Below, piece by piece: positions 8,855 through 16,727 of a DNA stretch of 64,000 bases (positions are counted from its first letter, which is position 1; every line of letters begins with the position of its first letter). Position numbers and translations under genes: made by a program. This DNA comes from Geobacillus proteiniphilus (GTDB lineage Bacteria > Bacillota > Bacilli > Bacillales > Anoxybacillaceae), in the NCBI RefSeq assembly GCF_001908025.1, contig NZ_MQMG01000008.1:1-64000 (forward strand). Reading direction: 5' to 3'. Under the pieces are notes generated by a model. It worked only from the letters and a program-made list of their open reading frames with translations, did not search any database and was not told where the DNA came from.

Positions 8855-8986
8855 ATGAGACGATCCCGCAAAATGACTCTCCAAGAACTGATCAGCGAGA
8901 ACAAACGGCAATTGTTGAACGATCGGGAAGCGCTCGAAAAAATTGAGAAAAAGCTGGAAGAGCGGATGCTCAAGAAAGCAGAATAA
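8855..8986 (+). CDS. Small basic protein, Fbp-like
   Basis: 43-residue basic helical protein ([20 protein letters not shown]...) with GGGGAGG before ATG 8855. The pattern [15 protein letters not shown]...[14 protein letters not shown] resembles the FbpA/FbpB family, which helps the Fur-controlled small RNA FsrA in B. subtilis. No clear Fur box was identified upstream, so iron control is not shown. It precedes the sspN promoter and is transcribed separately from it. Confidence 0.55.
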   Translation: MRRSRKMTLQELISENKRQLLNDREALEKIEKKLEERMLKKAE

Positions 8987-8990
8987 CCCA

Positions 8991-9020
8991 TGCATAGCGG
9001 TCCTCCGGGCGGACAGACTA
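8991..9020 (+). promoter_or_regulatory. Sigma-G-type promoter of sspN-tlp
   Basis: TGCATA (8991-8996), 17-bp spacer, CAGACTA (9014-9020), just ahead of sspN. It is similar to the site at 7883. sspN-tlp is forespore-expressed in B. subtilis. Confidence 0.65.
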
Positions 9021-9041
9021 GATGGCGAGGAGGCGAAGACA

Positions 9042-9185
9042 ATGAGCAATCCGAAAGGAAGCCGCAAACATTTCGTGCCGAACCATATCGGCACACAGCC
9101 TCGAGCCGCAGGAGGAAACAAGGGCAAACAAATGCAAGACCAGTCCGGCCAGCACGCCCAAGTGATCCAAACGAAGGGCGAATAG
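9042..9185 (+). CDS. sspN: Small acid-soluble spore protein N
   Basis: 47-residue protein matching SspN almost throughout: [20 protein letters not shown] is the family core. It is a minor forespore protein of the spore core with no known enzymatic role. GAGGAGG lies before ATG 9042, and a sigma-G-like promoter is 22 bp upstream. It forms an operon with tlp 30 bp downstream, as in B. subtilis. Confidence 0.93.
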   Translation: MSNPKGSRKHFVPNHIGTQPRAAGGNKGKQMQDQSGQHAQVIQTKGE

Positions 9186-9215
9186 CCGGAAACTCGCGCA
9201 AAGGAGGAAGCATTC

Positions 9216-9443
9216 ATGCCGCGTCCGAAACCGGATGACCGCAGCGACAATGTGGAAAAGCTGCAAGAAATGGTACAAAACACCATTGAGAACATAGAAA
9301 AAGCCGAAGAAACGATGCAGTTTGCGTCACCGGAGGAACAGGAGAAGATTCGTGCGAAAAACCGCCGCCGCGAAGAAGCGATCGCTGCAATGCGCGCGGA
9401 AATTAAAGACGAAGCAGCTGCACGGGAACACGGCTACCAGTAG
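9216..9443 (+). CDS. tlp: Small acid-soluble spore protein Tlp
   Basis: 75-residue, highly charged, all-helical protein of the Tlp family (PKPDDRSDNVEKLQEMVQNT...). Despite the name thioredoxin-like protein it has no CxxC. It is a forespore protein packaged in the spore core. AAGGAGG lies eight bases before ATG 9216. Co-transcribed with sspN and closed by a strong terminator. Confidence 0.93.
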   Translation: MPRPKPDDRSDNVEKLQEMVQNTIENIEKAEETMQFASPEEQEKIRAKNRRREEAIAAMRAEIKDEAAAREHGYQ

Positions 9444-9482
9444 ACGAAGCAGCCCTCATGCGGGGGCGGCTTCGTTTTTTTG
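9444..9482 (+). terminator. Terminator of sspN-tlp
   Basis: ACGAAGC-GCC / GGC-GGCTTCGT hairpin followed by seven T, right after the tlp stop. Confidence 0.85.
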
Positions 9483-9559
9483 TCTACCGCTTGAGCGAGC
9501 CGACGGGCGAATGGTAACATAGAAGAGGAGGCCCGGCAAAAAATGGAGGGAGAACGAAC

Positions 9560-9976
9560 GTGAAAGTGGCAGAAAAACAAATTGAAGTGCGTTATGCGGA
9601 AACAGACCAAATGGGCGTCGTCTACCACGCGAACTATTTAGTTTGGATGGAAGTCGGGCGCACGGAATTGATCAAACAGCTTGGCTTTCATTATGCTGAC
9701 ATGGAGAAAGAAGGCATCATTTCGCCTGTTGTCGATTTGCAAGTGTCGTACAAAAAGCCGCTTCGTTATGGGGAAACCGCGACTGTCCGCACGTGGATTG
9801 ACGCCTATGACGGCATTCGCGTGACATACGGCTACGAGATTCTCGCCCCGGACGGCGAGGTGGCGGTGACCGGAAAGTCGCAGCACGTTTGCGTCAAGCG
9901 CGATACGTTTCGGCCGATCGTGATCCGCAAATATTTTCCTGACTGGCATGAAGCATATGAGCGGGCGAAGCGGTAA
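9560..9976 (+). CDS. yneP: Acyl-CoA thioesterase, 4HBT hotdog family
   Basis: 138-residue single hotdog domain. The family motif AETDQMGVVYHANYLVWMEV includes the Asp (TDQMG) and the HANY segment conserved in 4-hydroxybenzoyl-CoA/YbgC-type thioesterases. It should hydrolyse short or aromatic acyl-CoA in the cytosol; the natural substrate is unknown. GTG 9560 is nine bases after GGAGGG. First gene of yneP-yneQ-hotdog, whose tight spacing suggests one operon. Matches B. subtilis YneP in length and position. Confidence 0.85.
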   Translation: MKVAEKQIEVRYAETDQMGVVYHANYLVWMEVGRTELIKQLGFHYADMEKEGIISPVVDLQVSYKKPLRYGETATVRTWIDAYDGIRVTYGYEILAPDGEVAVTGKSQHVCVKRDTFRPIVIRKYFPDWHEAYERAKR

Positions 9977-9990
9977 AGGGGAGCGGTGCG

Positions 9991-10305
9991 ATGGCGTTTG
10001 GCATCCGCCGACATGAGCTCGCGGCGTGGAAAGAGAAAGTGAAGCGCGGTGAAATCGCCTTTTTGACCCACTATTGGTACGACGAACGGTTTCCGCATTG
10101 CACGACGGTGACGAAAGTCGGCTGCGCCGATGTCGAAAAACTCGCCGCTTGGGGGCGGCAGTACGGGCTGAAGGAAGAGTGGATCGACCGGCGCGGTGAG
10201 TTTCCGCATTTCGATTTGCTCGGCGAGACGCAAACGCGCGTTTTGCAGCAGGAAGGACGGCTTTTTGAACTGGAACGATTCACGAAACGGGGGAAGAAGG
10301 AATGA
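9991..10305 (+). CDS. yneQ: YneQ-type uncharacterised protein
   Basis: 104-residue cytosolic protein (MAFGIRRHELAAWKEKVKRG...) rich in Trp and charged residues, without a recognisable catalytic motif. It sits between two hotdog thioesterases exactly where B. subtilis has yneQ and is of similar length. GGGGAG precedes ATG 9991. Its stop overlaps the next start by four bases. Function unknown. Confidence 0.7.
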   Translation: MAFGIRRHELAAWKEKVKRGEIAFLTHYWYDERFPHCTTVTKVGCADVEKLAAWGRQYGLKEEWIDRRGEFPHFDLLGETQTRVLQQEGRLFELERFTKRGKKE

Positions 10306-10724
10306 TGATCGATTTGGCCGTTGTGAAGGAAATGGCGAAACATACGTTGATCGATACGCTCGGCATCGAAATTGTCGAGATTGGCGAAGGCCGCGTCGTC
10401 GCGACGATGCCGGTTGACCATCGCACGCACCAGCCGGCTGGGCTGCTGCATGGCGGCGCCTCGGTCGCCTTGGCGGAGACGGTCGCCAGCATCGGCGCGT
10501 ACGCGCTTGTGGACCCCAACACGGAAAACGTTGTTGGATTGGAAATAAACGCCAATCACGTCCGCGCTGTCCGGAGCGGGACGGTGACGGCGACAGGGAC
10601 GGTGTTGCACCGCGGCCGGACGACGATGGTGTGGGATGTGCGCATTACGGACGAACAAGGGGAGCTCGTCTGCATCTCCCGTTGCACGATCGCCATCATT
10701 CGAAAAAGTGAGCGCCAAGGCTAG
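10302..10724 (+). CDS. PaaI/MenI-type hotdog thioesterase
   Basis: 140-residue hotdog domain of the PaaI/YuxO class, with the motif QPAGLLHGGASVALAETVAS; the HGG and the acidic residue in ALAE form the family active site. Members hydrolyse phenylacetyl-CoA-like or 1,4-dihydroxy-2-naphthoyl-CoA thioesters, the latter in menaquinone synthesis. ATG 10302 overlaps yneQ (ATGA), giving translational coupling. No men genes are nearby, so the substrate is not fixed by context. Confidence 0.8.
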   Translation: MMIDLAVVKEMAKHTLIDTLGIEIVEIGEGRVVATMPVDHRTHQPAGLLHGGASVALAETVASIGAYALVDPNTENVVGLEINANHVRAVRSGTVTATGTVLHRGRTTMVWDVRITDEQGELVCISRCTIAIIRKSERQG

Positions 10725-10746
10725 CTTTTTCAATCGCCGCAGGACA

Positions 10747-11037
10747 TCAATGGACGAGAAAAACCGGCTCATCGCTTTTTTCGTCCAAATCCACAGTCAA
10801 ATCGCGTCCATCGAAATACCATTGGTCGCCCTCTTCAATAAAAAAGGTGACGCCATCAACCGTCGTCTGTGCCGCCGGCTTGTCCGCCGGTTCGTCTTTG
10901 GCCATGCCAAGCGAAAACCCTTTTTGCACGGCGCTGCACCCGCCGTAGCGGGCAAAAAAGCGGATCGCATCGCCCGGTTTCAGCCCGAGCTCCCGCTTGT
11001 ACCAATCAAACGCTTTTTTTGTGATGGTGATATTCAT
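10747..11037 (-). CDS. yneR: HesB-like protein YneR
   Basis: 96-residue protein of the HesB/YadR/YfhF fold (MNITITKKAFDWYKRELGLK...). It resembles B. subtilis YneR, a divergent IscA relative. Only one Cys is present (YGGCSAV), so the three-cysteine Fe-S site of true A-type carriers is missing. GAGGAGGGG lies before its ATG on the minus strand. It converges with the thioesterase operon. Function unknown. Confidence 0.8.
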   Translation of the reverse strand: MNITITKKAFDWYKRELGLKPGDAIRFFARYGGCSAVQKGFSLGMAKDEPADKPAAQTTVDGVTFFIEEGDQWYFDGRDLTVDLDEKSDEPVFLVH

Positions 11038-11220
11038 GGCTTCCCCTCCTCACTTGTTTATTATAAGCGAATCGAGAAGAGCCGGTAAAACGATTGTGTG
11101 AACATTAGCTGACAATTTTAGGATGAAGCGCTTTCCATAAAGTGGCGGCGTCCTTGTTTTCATCGGTTGGAGTAAAACGCTGGCTGGCGGCAAACAGTAA
11201 AAGCGAAGGGGGTGAGGGCG

Positions 11221-11367
11221 GTGGGCAAAAAGCGGACGTTTCCGCTCAGCTACGAATCCGACGGACTGATGGGGAAAAGCAATGAAAAGCATCCGCGCCG
11301 CTCGGACAGCCGGCAAACGGGCAAACAGGCGCCTGACTTTTTCAACACGACACCATCGAGTGAATAA
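11221..11367 (+). CDS. Small hydrophilic hypothetical protein
   Basis: 48-residue charged protein (GTG start, KKRTFPLSYESDGLMGKSNE...) with GGGGGTGAGG just upstream and a terminator about 50 bp downstream. Pro/Ser/Lys/Arg-rich and without Cys, it has the look of the minor spore proteins found elsewhere in this window, but no family was recognised and no clear sporulation promoter was found. Confidence 0.5.
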   Translation: MGKKRTFPLSYESDGLMGKSNEKHPRRSDSRQTGKQAPDFFNTTPSSE

Positions 11368-11413
11368 AGCAGCCGAGACGGGCGACGTTTGAACATTGCA
11401 CCGTTTTACTGAA

Positions 11414-11441
11414 TAAAGTAGCCAGTAGGCTGCTTTTTTTA
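11414..11441 (+). terminator. Rho-independent terminator
   Basis: AGTAGCC / GGCTGCT hairpin with a four-base loop followed by seven T. Confidence 0.75.
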
Positions 11442-11523
11442 TGGCAACTACTATACAAACGGGCCGGTCCGCGCTATCATTACTTGAGGGACATCTTTTT
11501 TGAAAGGAGTGGCGTTTTCGTAT

Positions 11524-11658
11524 ATGAGTAGTTCAAGCCCGAACGAACCGGAGCCGGAATACAGCGGGGAACGCGGCCTGTTCCTTCTCCCGCCCGCTGC
11601 TCATCATACGAAAACGAGCTCCGGACGGAAAGGAAGAGGCGCCGCCTTCCTCGCGTAA
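11524..11658 (+). CDS. Possible Pro/Glu-rich leader peptide ahead of corA
   Basis: 44-codon ORF beginning MSSSSPNEPEPEYSGERG, ending 19 bp before corA. AAGGAGT lies 16 bases before ATG 11524, too far for a good site; a GTG at 11509 in the same frame is too close. The acidic-proline run recalls leader peptides that sense Mg2+ by destabilising ribosomes, but this is inference. It may equally be untranslated leader. Confidence 0.25.
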   Translation: MSSSSPNEPEPEYSGERGLFLLPPAAHHTKTSSGRKGRGAAFLA

Positions 11659-11677
11659 AAAGGAGGAAGGATGCCAA

Positions 11678-12616
11678 ATGATGAAAATGTATTTGTCGGA
11701 TGCCAGCGGCAAAATGCGCGAAATTGATCGGATCGAAAACGGCTGCTGGATCAACCTCGTCGCTCCGACAGAGGAAGAAATTCGCTACATCGCCCACCAT
11801 TTGGACATTCCGATCGATTCGATCAAAGACGCGTTGGATGACGAGGAGCGGTCGCGCGTCGAAAAGGAAGACAACCATGTGCTCATTATCGTCGACATTC
11901 CGATTGTCGCCCATGATGAAGTGGACGGCCCGATTTACGAGACGATTCCGATCGGCATGATCATTACGAACACGTGTTTTATTACGGTTTGTTTGCAGGA
12001 GAATCCGATTTTCGAAGAATTCTCTAAAAACAAAATCAAAAACTTTTACACGTTTATGAAAACAAGGTTCGCCTTGCAAATGCTGTACATGATTTCAACG
12101 TATTATTTGCGCTACTTGAAGCAAATCAATCGGCGGACGAGCGAAATCGAAAAAGAATTGCACCAATCGATGAAAAACAAGGAGCTGTTTTCGCTTCTCA
12201 GCATGGAAAAAAGCTTAGTGTATTTCATGACGTCGCTGAAGGCGAACAACATCGTCATGGAGCGGCTCATGCGTCTCAACTATTTGCGCATGTACGAAGA
12301 TGACCAAGATTTGCTGCAGGACGTCATTATTGAAAACAAGCAGGCGATTGAAATGGCCGAAGTATACAGCAGCATTTTAAGCGGCATGATGGACGCGTTC
12401 GCTTCGGTCATCTCAAACAACTTAAACATTGTGATGAAGTTTTTGACGGCCATTACGATCGTCATTTCGCTGCCGACGATGGTGGCGAGTTTCTACGGCA
12501 TGAACGTACCGATTCCGTACCAACACTCTCCGTACGCCTTTTTGATCGCGATGGCGCTCGCCGGTTCACTGTCAGCGGCGACGGCGTACATCTTTTGGAA
12601 AAAGCGATACTTTTGA
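11678..12616 (+). CDS. corA: CorA-type magnesium channel
   Basis: 312-residue CorA-family protein: a large N-terminal cytoplasmic domain, a long helix around residues 150-250, and two C-terminal membrane helices with the signature YGMNVPIP between them. CorA pentamers take up Mg2+ (some relatives Co2+, Ni2+ or Zn2+) down the membrane potential. Start ATG 11678 lies 11 bases after AAGGAGG; ATG 11681 directly follows. Monocistronic, closed by a bidirectional terminator. A second, distant CorA lies at 24804-25760. Similar to B. subtilis YfjQ. Confidence 0.9.
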   Translation: MMKMYLSDASGKMREIDRIENGCWINLVAPTEEEIRYIAHHLDIPIDSIKDALDDEERSRVEKEDNHVLIIVDIPIVAHDEVDGPIYETIPIGMIITNTCFITVCLQENPIFEEFSKNKIKNFYTFMKTRFALQMLYMISTYYLRYLKQINRRTSEIEKELHQSMKNKELFSLLSMEKSLVYFMTSLKANNIVMERLMRLNYLRMYEDDQDLLQDVIIENKQAIEMAEVYSSILSGMMDAFASVISNNLNIVMKFLTAITIVISLPTMVASFYGMNVPIPYQHSPYAFLIAMALAGSLSAATAYIFWKKRYF

Positions 12617-12643
12617 CGGCCAGGCGTGTTTTGGATGGCCATG

Positions 12644-12681
12644 CGAACGGCTGCCCGTTGTCACTCGGGCAGCCGTTTTAG
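12644..12681. terminator. Bidirectional terminator
   Basis: AACGGCTGCCCG / CGGGCAGCCGTTTT hairpin between corA and the convergent DUF502 gene; it overlaps the 3' end of the latter. Confidence 0.85.
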
Positions 12682-13254
12682 CTTTCGGACGGCCACGCCG
12701 CCGGAGAGGATGAACTTCATCGCCTCTTCCGGCGAGATGTCGACGACTTCCACTCGCTCTTTCGGGACGAGCAGGGTGAGCCCGGCGACTTGAAACGTCT
12801 GCGGGATATAGACGGCGACGTAGTTGGCGAGAGGATCGTGCCAAGCGCCGACATCATCCATCGTCATGAAGCCGAGGCATTTCCAGCCACTCTCCGGTAT
12901 CGTGACGAGCACGACTTGCGAAAACGATCGTTTTTCCCCGACGAAGGAAGCGATCGTATCTTTGGCGACGGAATAAACAGTTTTCATCAAGGGAATGCTT
13001 TCAAGCAACCGGTCGATGAGCCGAATGAGGCGGCCGCTCACGTATTGCGTCGACAGCCAGCCGCAGACGGTAATCAGCGCGACGGTCGCCAATAGGCCTA
13101 GGCCGGGAATGTAGCGGCCATCCAAATACGGACGGACGTATTGGCCAAGCAGCCCATCCAAAACGGCGAACACTTTGTAGCACACATAGACGGCGAGTAA
13201 AATCGGCACGATCGTCAGCATGCCGTTCAGAAAATGTTTCACGAAAAAGCGCAT
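12661..13254 (-). CDS. DUF502 membrane protein
   Basis: 197-residue protein with two N-terminal membrane helices (about 8-30 and 48-70) and a soluble C-terminal domain. It has the DUF502 features ESIPLMKTVYSVAKDTIASF and MTMDDVGAWHD...VAVYIPQTF. Function of the family is unknown. A good GGGAGGG lies before ATG 13254 on the minus strand. It is divergent from the flavoprotein gene and convergent with corA, with no operon partner. Confidence 0.85.
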   Translation of the reverse strand: MRFFVKHFLNGMLTIVPILLAVYVCYKVFAVLDGLLGQYVRPYLDGRYIPGLGLLATVALITVCGWLSTQYVSGRLIRLIDRLLESIPLMKTVYSVAKDTIASFVGEKRSFSQVVLVTIPESGWKCLGFMTMDDVGAWHDPLANYVAVYIPQTFQVAGLTLLVPKERVEVVDISPEEAMKFILSGGVAVRKLKRLPE

Positions 13255-13370
13255 CCCTTTCCCTCCCCGCTATTCATTCTCTACCACCATACCAATTTTT
13301 TTGGCTTTATACAACTCTCTATTATATCGAACGTTTTTCGTTATATTCGGTAAGAAAGTTCGTTTTTTCC

Positions 13371-13399
13371 TTGACGAACCGCCAAATGTTCCGTATACT
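13371..13399 (+). promoter_or_regulatory. Sigma-A promoter of the flavoprotein gene
   Basis: TTGACG (13371-13376), 17-bp spacer, TATACT (13394-13399). Confidence 0.85.
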
Positions 13400-13432
13400 T
13401 TCGAATGGAACATGAGAAATGAGGGATGGATC

Positions 13433-14872
13433 ATGAACAATCATTACGATGTGATCGTGGTCGGCGCCGGGCCGGCCGGCATTTTCACTTGCTACGAACT
13501 GACGCTCAAACTCCCTGGAGCGAACGTGCTCTTGATCGATAAAGGGCACGATATATATAAACGCAATTGTCCGATTTTGCAAAAAAAAATTGAAAAGTGT
13601 CCGCCGCCGGCTGGCAAAAAAGACTATGCCGGCTGCGTGCCGGCCTGTTCGATCACGAATGGATTCGGCGGAGCGGGGGCGTATTCGGACGGCAAATTCA
13701 ACATCACGAGCGAATTCGGCGGCTGGATGACCGACTATTTGCCGGCTTCGACCGTGCTTGAGCTCATCCGCTATGTCGATGAGATCAACTTGAAGCACGG
13801 AGCGACGACATCGATCACCGACCCGATGACGGACAAGGTGAAAGAGATCGAACGGCGCGCCTATGCGGCCGGGCTGAAGCTATTGCGCGCGTACGTCCGC
13901 CATTTGGGCACAGAGCAAAACTTGGAAATTTTGAAAAGCATTTTTGAATATTTGCGCGCGCGGATTGCGATGCGCTTTACAACGGAAGTGGATGATATCG
14001 TGACCGAGCGGACGGAGAGCGGCCATCGAGTGAAAGGCGTTGTGCTGAAAAACGGCGAAACGTTGACAGCGGAAAAAGTCGTCATCGCTCCGGGGCGCGA
14101 TGGCTCGGTTTGGCTGAGCAAAATCTTGCGCAAGCGCCGTTTGCGGATGATCAACAATCAGGTTGACATCGGAGTGCGTGTGGAAACATCGAACATCGTC
14201 ATGCAAGAAATTAACGAACATCTGTATGAAGGGAAATTCATTTTCAACACGTCGGTTGGGACGCAAGTGCGCACGTTTTGCAGCAACCCGTCCGGACATG
14301 TCGTCGTCGAAAACCATTCCGGCATTATGCTTGCTAACGGCCATGCGTACAAAGATCCAAAGCTCGGCAGCAACAACACGAACTTTGCCCTTCTTGTTTC
14401 ACATAAGTTTTCCGATCCGTTTGACAAGCCGAACGAATACGCCCATGAAATTTCCCGGCTGGCGAACGCTTTGTCCAACGGCGGCATCATCGTCCAAAAA
14501 TACGGCGACATTTTAAAAGGACGGCGATCGACGGAAAAGCGGATCAAAGAAGGGTTCATCGAACCGACGTTAAAAGAAGCGGTTCCGGGTGATTTAGGCC
14601 TCGTCCTGCCGTACAACACGATGAAAAGCTTGATCGAAATGACGGAAGCGCTCAACCATGTTACTCCAGGGCTGGCGTCCGAGCATACGCTCTTTTACGG
14701 CGTTGAGGCGAAGTTTTACTCGGCGCGTCCAAAACTCAACGACCGCTTTGAAACAGAAATCGCCGGGCTGTATGTCGGCGGCGACGGCGCCGGCATTACG
14801 CGCGGCCTCGCTCAGGCGAGCGCCTGCGGCGTTTGGATCGCCCGCGACATCGTCGAGAAATTGACGCATTAG
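13433..14872 (+). CDS. FAD-dependent dehydrogenase (COG2509-like)
   Basis: 479-residue flavoprotein. The N-terminal Rossmann motif YDVIVVGAGPAGIFTCYEL (GxGxxG) binds FAD, and the C-terminal YVGGDGAGITRGLAQASA is the second FAD contact. Four cysteines cluster early (RNCP, EKCPPP, GCVPAC), as in the NAD(P)/FAD-dependent oxidoreductase group COG2509. The biochemical role of this group is poorly defined. Start ATG 13433 has GAGGG seven bases upstream and follows a strong promoter. Monocistronic with its own terminator. Confidence 0.8.
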   Translation: MNNHYDVIVVGAGPAGIFTCYELTLKLPGANVLLIDKGHDIYKRNCPILQKKIEKCPPPAGKKDYAGCVPACSITNGFGGAGAYSDGKFNITSEFGGWMTDYLPASTVLELIRYVDEINLKHGATTSITDPMTDKVKEIERRAYAAGLKLLRAYVRHLGTEQNLEILKSIFEYLRARIAMRFTTEVDDIVTERTESGHRVKGVVLKNGETLTAEKVVIAPGRDGSVWLSKILRKRRLRMINNQVDIGVRVETSNIVMQEINEHLYEGKFIFNTSVGTQVRTFCSNPSGHVVVENHSGIMLANGHAYKDPKLGSNNTNFALLVSHKFSDPFDKPNEYAHEISRLANALSNGGIIVQKYGDILKGRRSTEKRIKEGFIEPTLKEAVPGDLGLVLPYNTMKSLIEMTEALNHVTPGLASEHTLFYGVEAKFYSARPKLNDRFETEIAGLYVGGDGAGITRGLAQASACGVWIARDIVEKLTH

Positions 14873-14884
14873 GTGAGGAACCGA

Positions 14885-14920
14885 GGGCAGGCACCTTCAA
14901 ACGGGAGCCTGTCTTTTTTG
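14885..14920 (+). terminator. Rho-independent terminator
   Basis: GGCAGGC / GCCTGTC hairpin followed by six T, after the flavoprotein gene. Confidence 0.8.
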
Positions 14921-14967
14921 CCCTCTGCTGGCGGACGGATTAAGAGTAAACCGAAATGAAAATATAG

Positions 14968-14997
14968 TTGACAAATATACAGTCGGTCCGTTACGAT
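14968..14997 (+). promoter_or_regulatory. Likely promoter of bioB
   Basis: Perfect TTGACA (14968-14973), 18-bp spacer, TACGAT (14992-14997). No BirA-type operator (TTGTTAACC / GGTTAACAA) is seen. Confidence 0.6.
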
Positions 14998-15029
14998 AAA
15001 TGTAATGATATGGAAAGGGGAGAGGAGAG

Positions 15030-16031
15030 ATGGCAAACTGGCTGGTGTTGGCCGAGCAAGTGTTGGGAGGCCACGAGCTGACCGATGAGGAAGCATTGGC
15101 GATATTGGATTGTCCGGACGAGGAGCTGCTCCTTTTGCTGCAAGGGGCGTACCGGATTCGCTCCGCCTATTATGGAAACAAAGTGAAGCTGAACATGATC
15201 ATCAACGCCAAATCCGGCCTCTGTCCGGAAAACTGCGGCTACTGTTCGCAGTCCGCCGTATCGACGGCGCCGGTGAAAACGTATAAAATGGTCGACAAAG
15301 AGACGTTGTTGCGCGGCGCGGAAGAAGCGCACCGTTTGCGCATTGGGACGTACTGCATCGTCGCCAGCGGCCGCGGGCCGAGCGATAAAGAGATCGACAC
15401 CGTTGTGTCCGCGGTCAAGGAAATTAAAGAGCGGTTCGGTCTGAAAGTGTGCGCCTGCCTCGGAATATTAAAGCCGGAGCAGGCGGCGCGGCTGAAAGAG
15501 GCGGGGGTGGACCGCTACAATCATAACATCAACACGTCGAAGCAGCACCATCCGAACATTACGACGTCCCATACATACGACGATCGGGTGCGGACGGTGG
15601 AAACGGTGAAAGAAGCTGGCCTTTCGCCTTGTTCCGGCGTCATCATCGGCATGAAAGAAACGAAGCGGGATGTCGTCGATATGGCGCGCAGCTTGCGGGC
15701 GCTTGACGCTGACTCCATTCCGGTCAACTTTTTGCATGCGATCGACGGCACGCCGCTGGCCGGCACGAACGAATTAAACCCGCGTTACTGTTTGAAAGTG
15801 CTGGCCCTTTTCCGCTATATGAATCCGACAAAAGAAATCCGCATCGCCGGCGGACGGGAAGTGAATTTGCGCTCGCTTCAGCCGCTTGGGCTGTATGCTG
15901 CCAACTCGATTTTTGTCGGCGACTATTTGACGACCGCCGGGCAAGAAAAGTCAGCCGATTATCAAATGCTTGAGGACCTTGGATTTGAGATCGAATTTGC
16001 CCCGGCTCCGCAAGCCGGAGTCGTATCATGA
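15030..16031 (+). CDS. bioB: Biotin synthase
   Basis: 333-residue radical-SAM enzyme that inserts sulfur into dethiobiotin in the last step of biotin synthesis. The cluster motif CPENCGYC gives Cys65, Cys69 and Cys72 for the 4Fe-4S/SAM cluster. NHNINTS, the Cys/Arg region around VCACLG and PCSGVI, and IRIAGGREVN supply the second-cluster ligands. Start ATG 15030 with GGGGAGAGGAG upstream. It stands alone, unlike the B. subtilis bio operon; other bio genes must lie elsewhere or be absent. Biotin is needed for the carboxylase encoded at 39.7-44.7 kb. Confidence 0.96.
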   Translation: MANWLVLAEQVLGGHELTDEEALAILDCPDEELLLLLQGAYRIRSAYYGNKVKLNMIINAKSGLCPENCGYCSQSAVSTAPVKTYKMVDKETLLRGAEEAHRLRIGTYCIVASGRGPSDKEIDTVVSAVKEIKERFGLKVCACLGILKPEQAARLKEAGVDRYNHNINTSKQHHPNITTSHTYDDRVRTVETVKEAGLSPCSGVIIGMKETKRDVVDMARSLRALDADSIPVNFLHAIDGTPLAGTNELNPRYCLKVLALFRYMNPTKEIRIAGGREVNLRSLQPLGLYAANSIFVGDYLTTAGQEKSADYQMLEDLGFEIEFAPAPQAGVVS

Positions 16032-16035
16032 ACGA

Positions 16036-16061
16036 TGCCGCCGGAAGATGGCGGCTTTTTG
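16036..16061 (+). terminator. Terminator of bioB
   Basis: GCCGCC / GGCGGC hairpin with a seven-base loop followed by TTTTT. Confidence 0.75.
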
Positions 16062-16317
16062 TATGTGCGCTCACCGAGGGCAAGACCTAGCGAAGCGGGA
16101 GGCATGGGAGGCCCCATGCCGTTTCAGATGGGGCGTCACGATGGCGCATAGCAAGCCTTGGCGAGAAGCGGAGCGCATGCCAGGACGGTGGACTTGGCCT
16201 TCCGTTGCGCTCTGACGAGAAAGCGGATTGAACCCCTATTGCGCCGTTCAACGCGCTTTTTTGGCATGAAAAGCCAACCCGACGCGTACGATGGCAATAC
16301 AAGCGGCGAAAAAAGGC
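16062..16317. other. Gene-free stretch with hairpins
   Basis: No convincing ORF. It holds a perfect hairpin GGCATGGG-aggc-CCCATGCC at 16101-16120 and, near 16239-16266, a short GCGC / GCGC stem followed by six T that could end a small RNA. Beyond that nothing is recognised. Confidence 0.4.
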
Positions 16318-16346
16318 TTCACAAACAGCCAAAAGCTCATTATAAT
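16318..16346 (+). promoter_or_regulatory. Sigma-A promoter of yozE
   Basis: TTCACA (16318-16323), 17-bp spacer, perfect TATAAT (16341-16346). Confidence 0.7.
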
Positions 16347-16378
16347 AGCAACAAAAGGAAAGGAAGAGGATGGGGGAC

Positions 16379-16597
16379 ATGGCAAAGTCATTCTACCGTT
16401 ACTTGCTGCGCTTCCGCCATGGGCACCAGGAAGATCCGGTCGCCCGGTTTGCGAACGGAGCGTATGAAGATCACAGCTTTCCGAAAGGGTCGGCGGACTA
16501 TGAAGAACTGAGCGGCTATTTGGAGCTTAACGGTGACTATTTGGAAAGCATGGTTGTGTTTGATGAACTATGGGAGCAATTTTTGCATGAAGCGTAA
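16379..16597 (+). CDS. yozE: YozE (UPF0346) protein
   Basis: 72-residue protein closely following YozE: KSFYRYLLRFRHGHQEDPVA, FANGAYEDHSFPKGS and YLELNGDYLESMVVFDELW. The family has a SAM-like helical fold and no known function. ATG 16379 is chosen over ATG 16370 because GGAAGAGG then lies nine bases upstream and the family N-terminus is kept. Neighbours yodN and yozD match the B. subtilis yod/yoz block. Confidence 0.88.
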   Translation: MAKSFYRYLLRFRHGHQEDPVARFANGAYEDHSFPKGSADYEELSGYLELNGDYLESMVVFDELWEQFLHEA

Positions 16598-16727
16598 CTA
16601 GGGAAGCGTTCCCATTTCATGAATTGGGAGCGATTTCAAATAGCTTTTTCCGCGCGGCTGAAGGTGTCCACCCTTCTCTGCATGCATATACTATACTAAC
16701 CATTTGTTCCAAAGGGTGGAGATGCCA

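Noticed and set aside
11041..11220. M-box or other Mg2+ riboswitch near corA
   Set aside because: No conserved M-box segments were seen in the leader; only a short ORF is visible.
14975..14990. AGTCGGT half-site upstream of bioB, similar to the TetR operator at 36751
   Set aside because: Only one half matches; the other arm is unrelated, so chance is more likely than shared regulation.
14941..15029. Possible BirA operator before bioB
   Set aside because: No TTGTTAACC / GGTTAACAA-type dyad is present; only a promoter can be supported.
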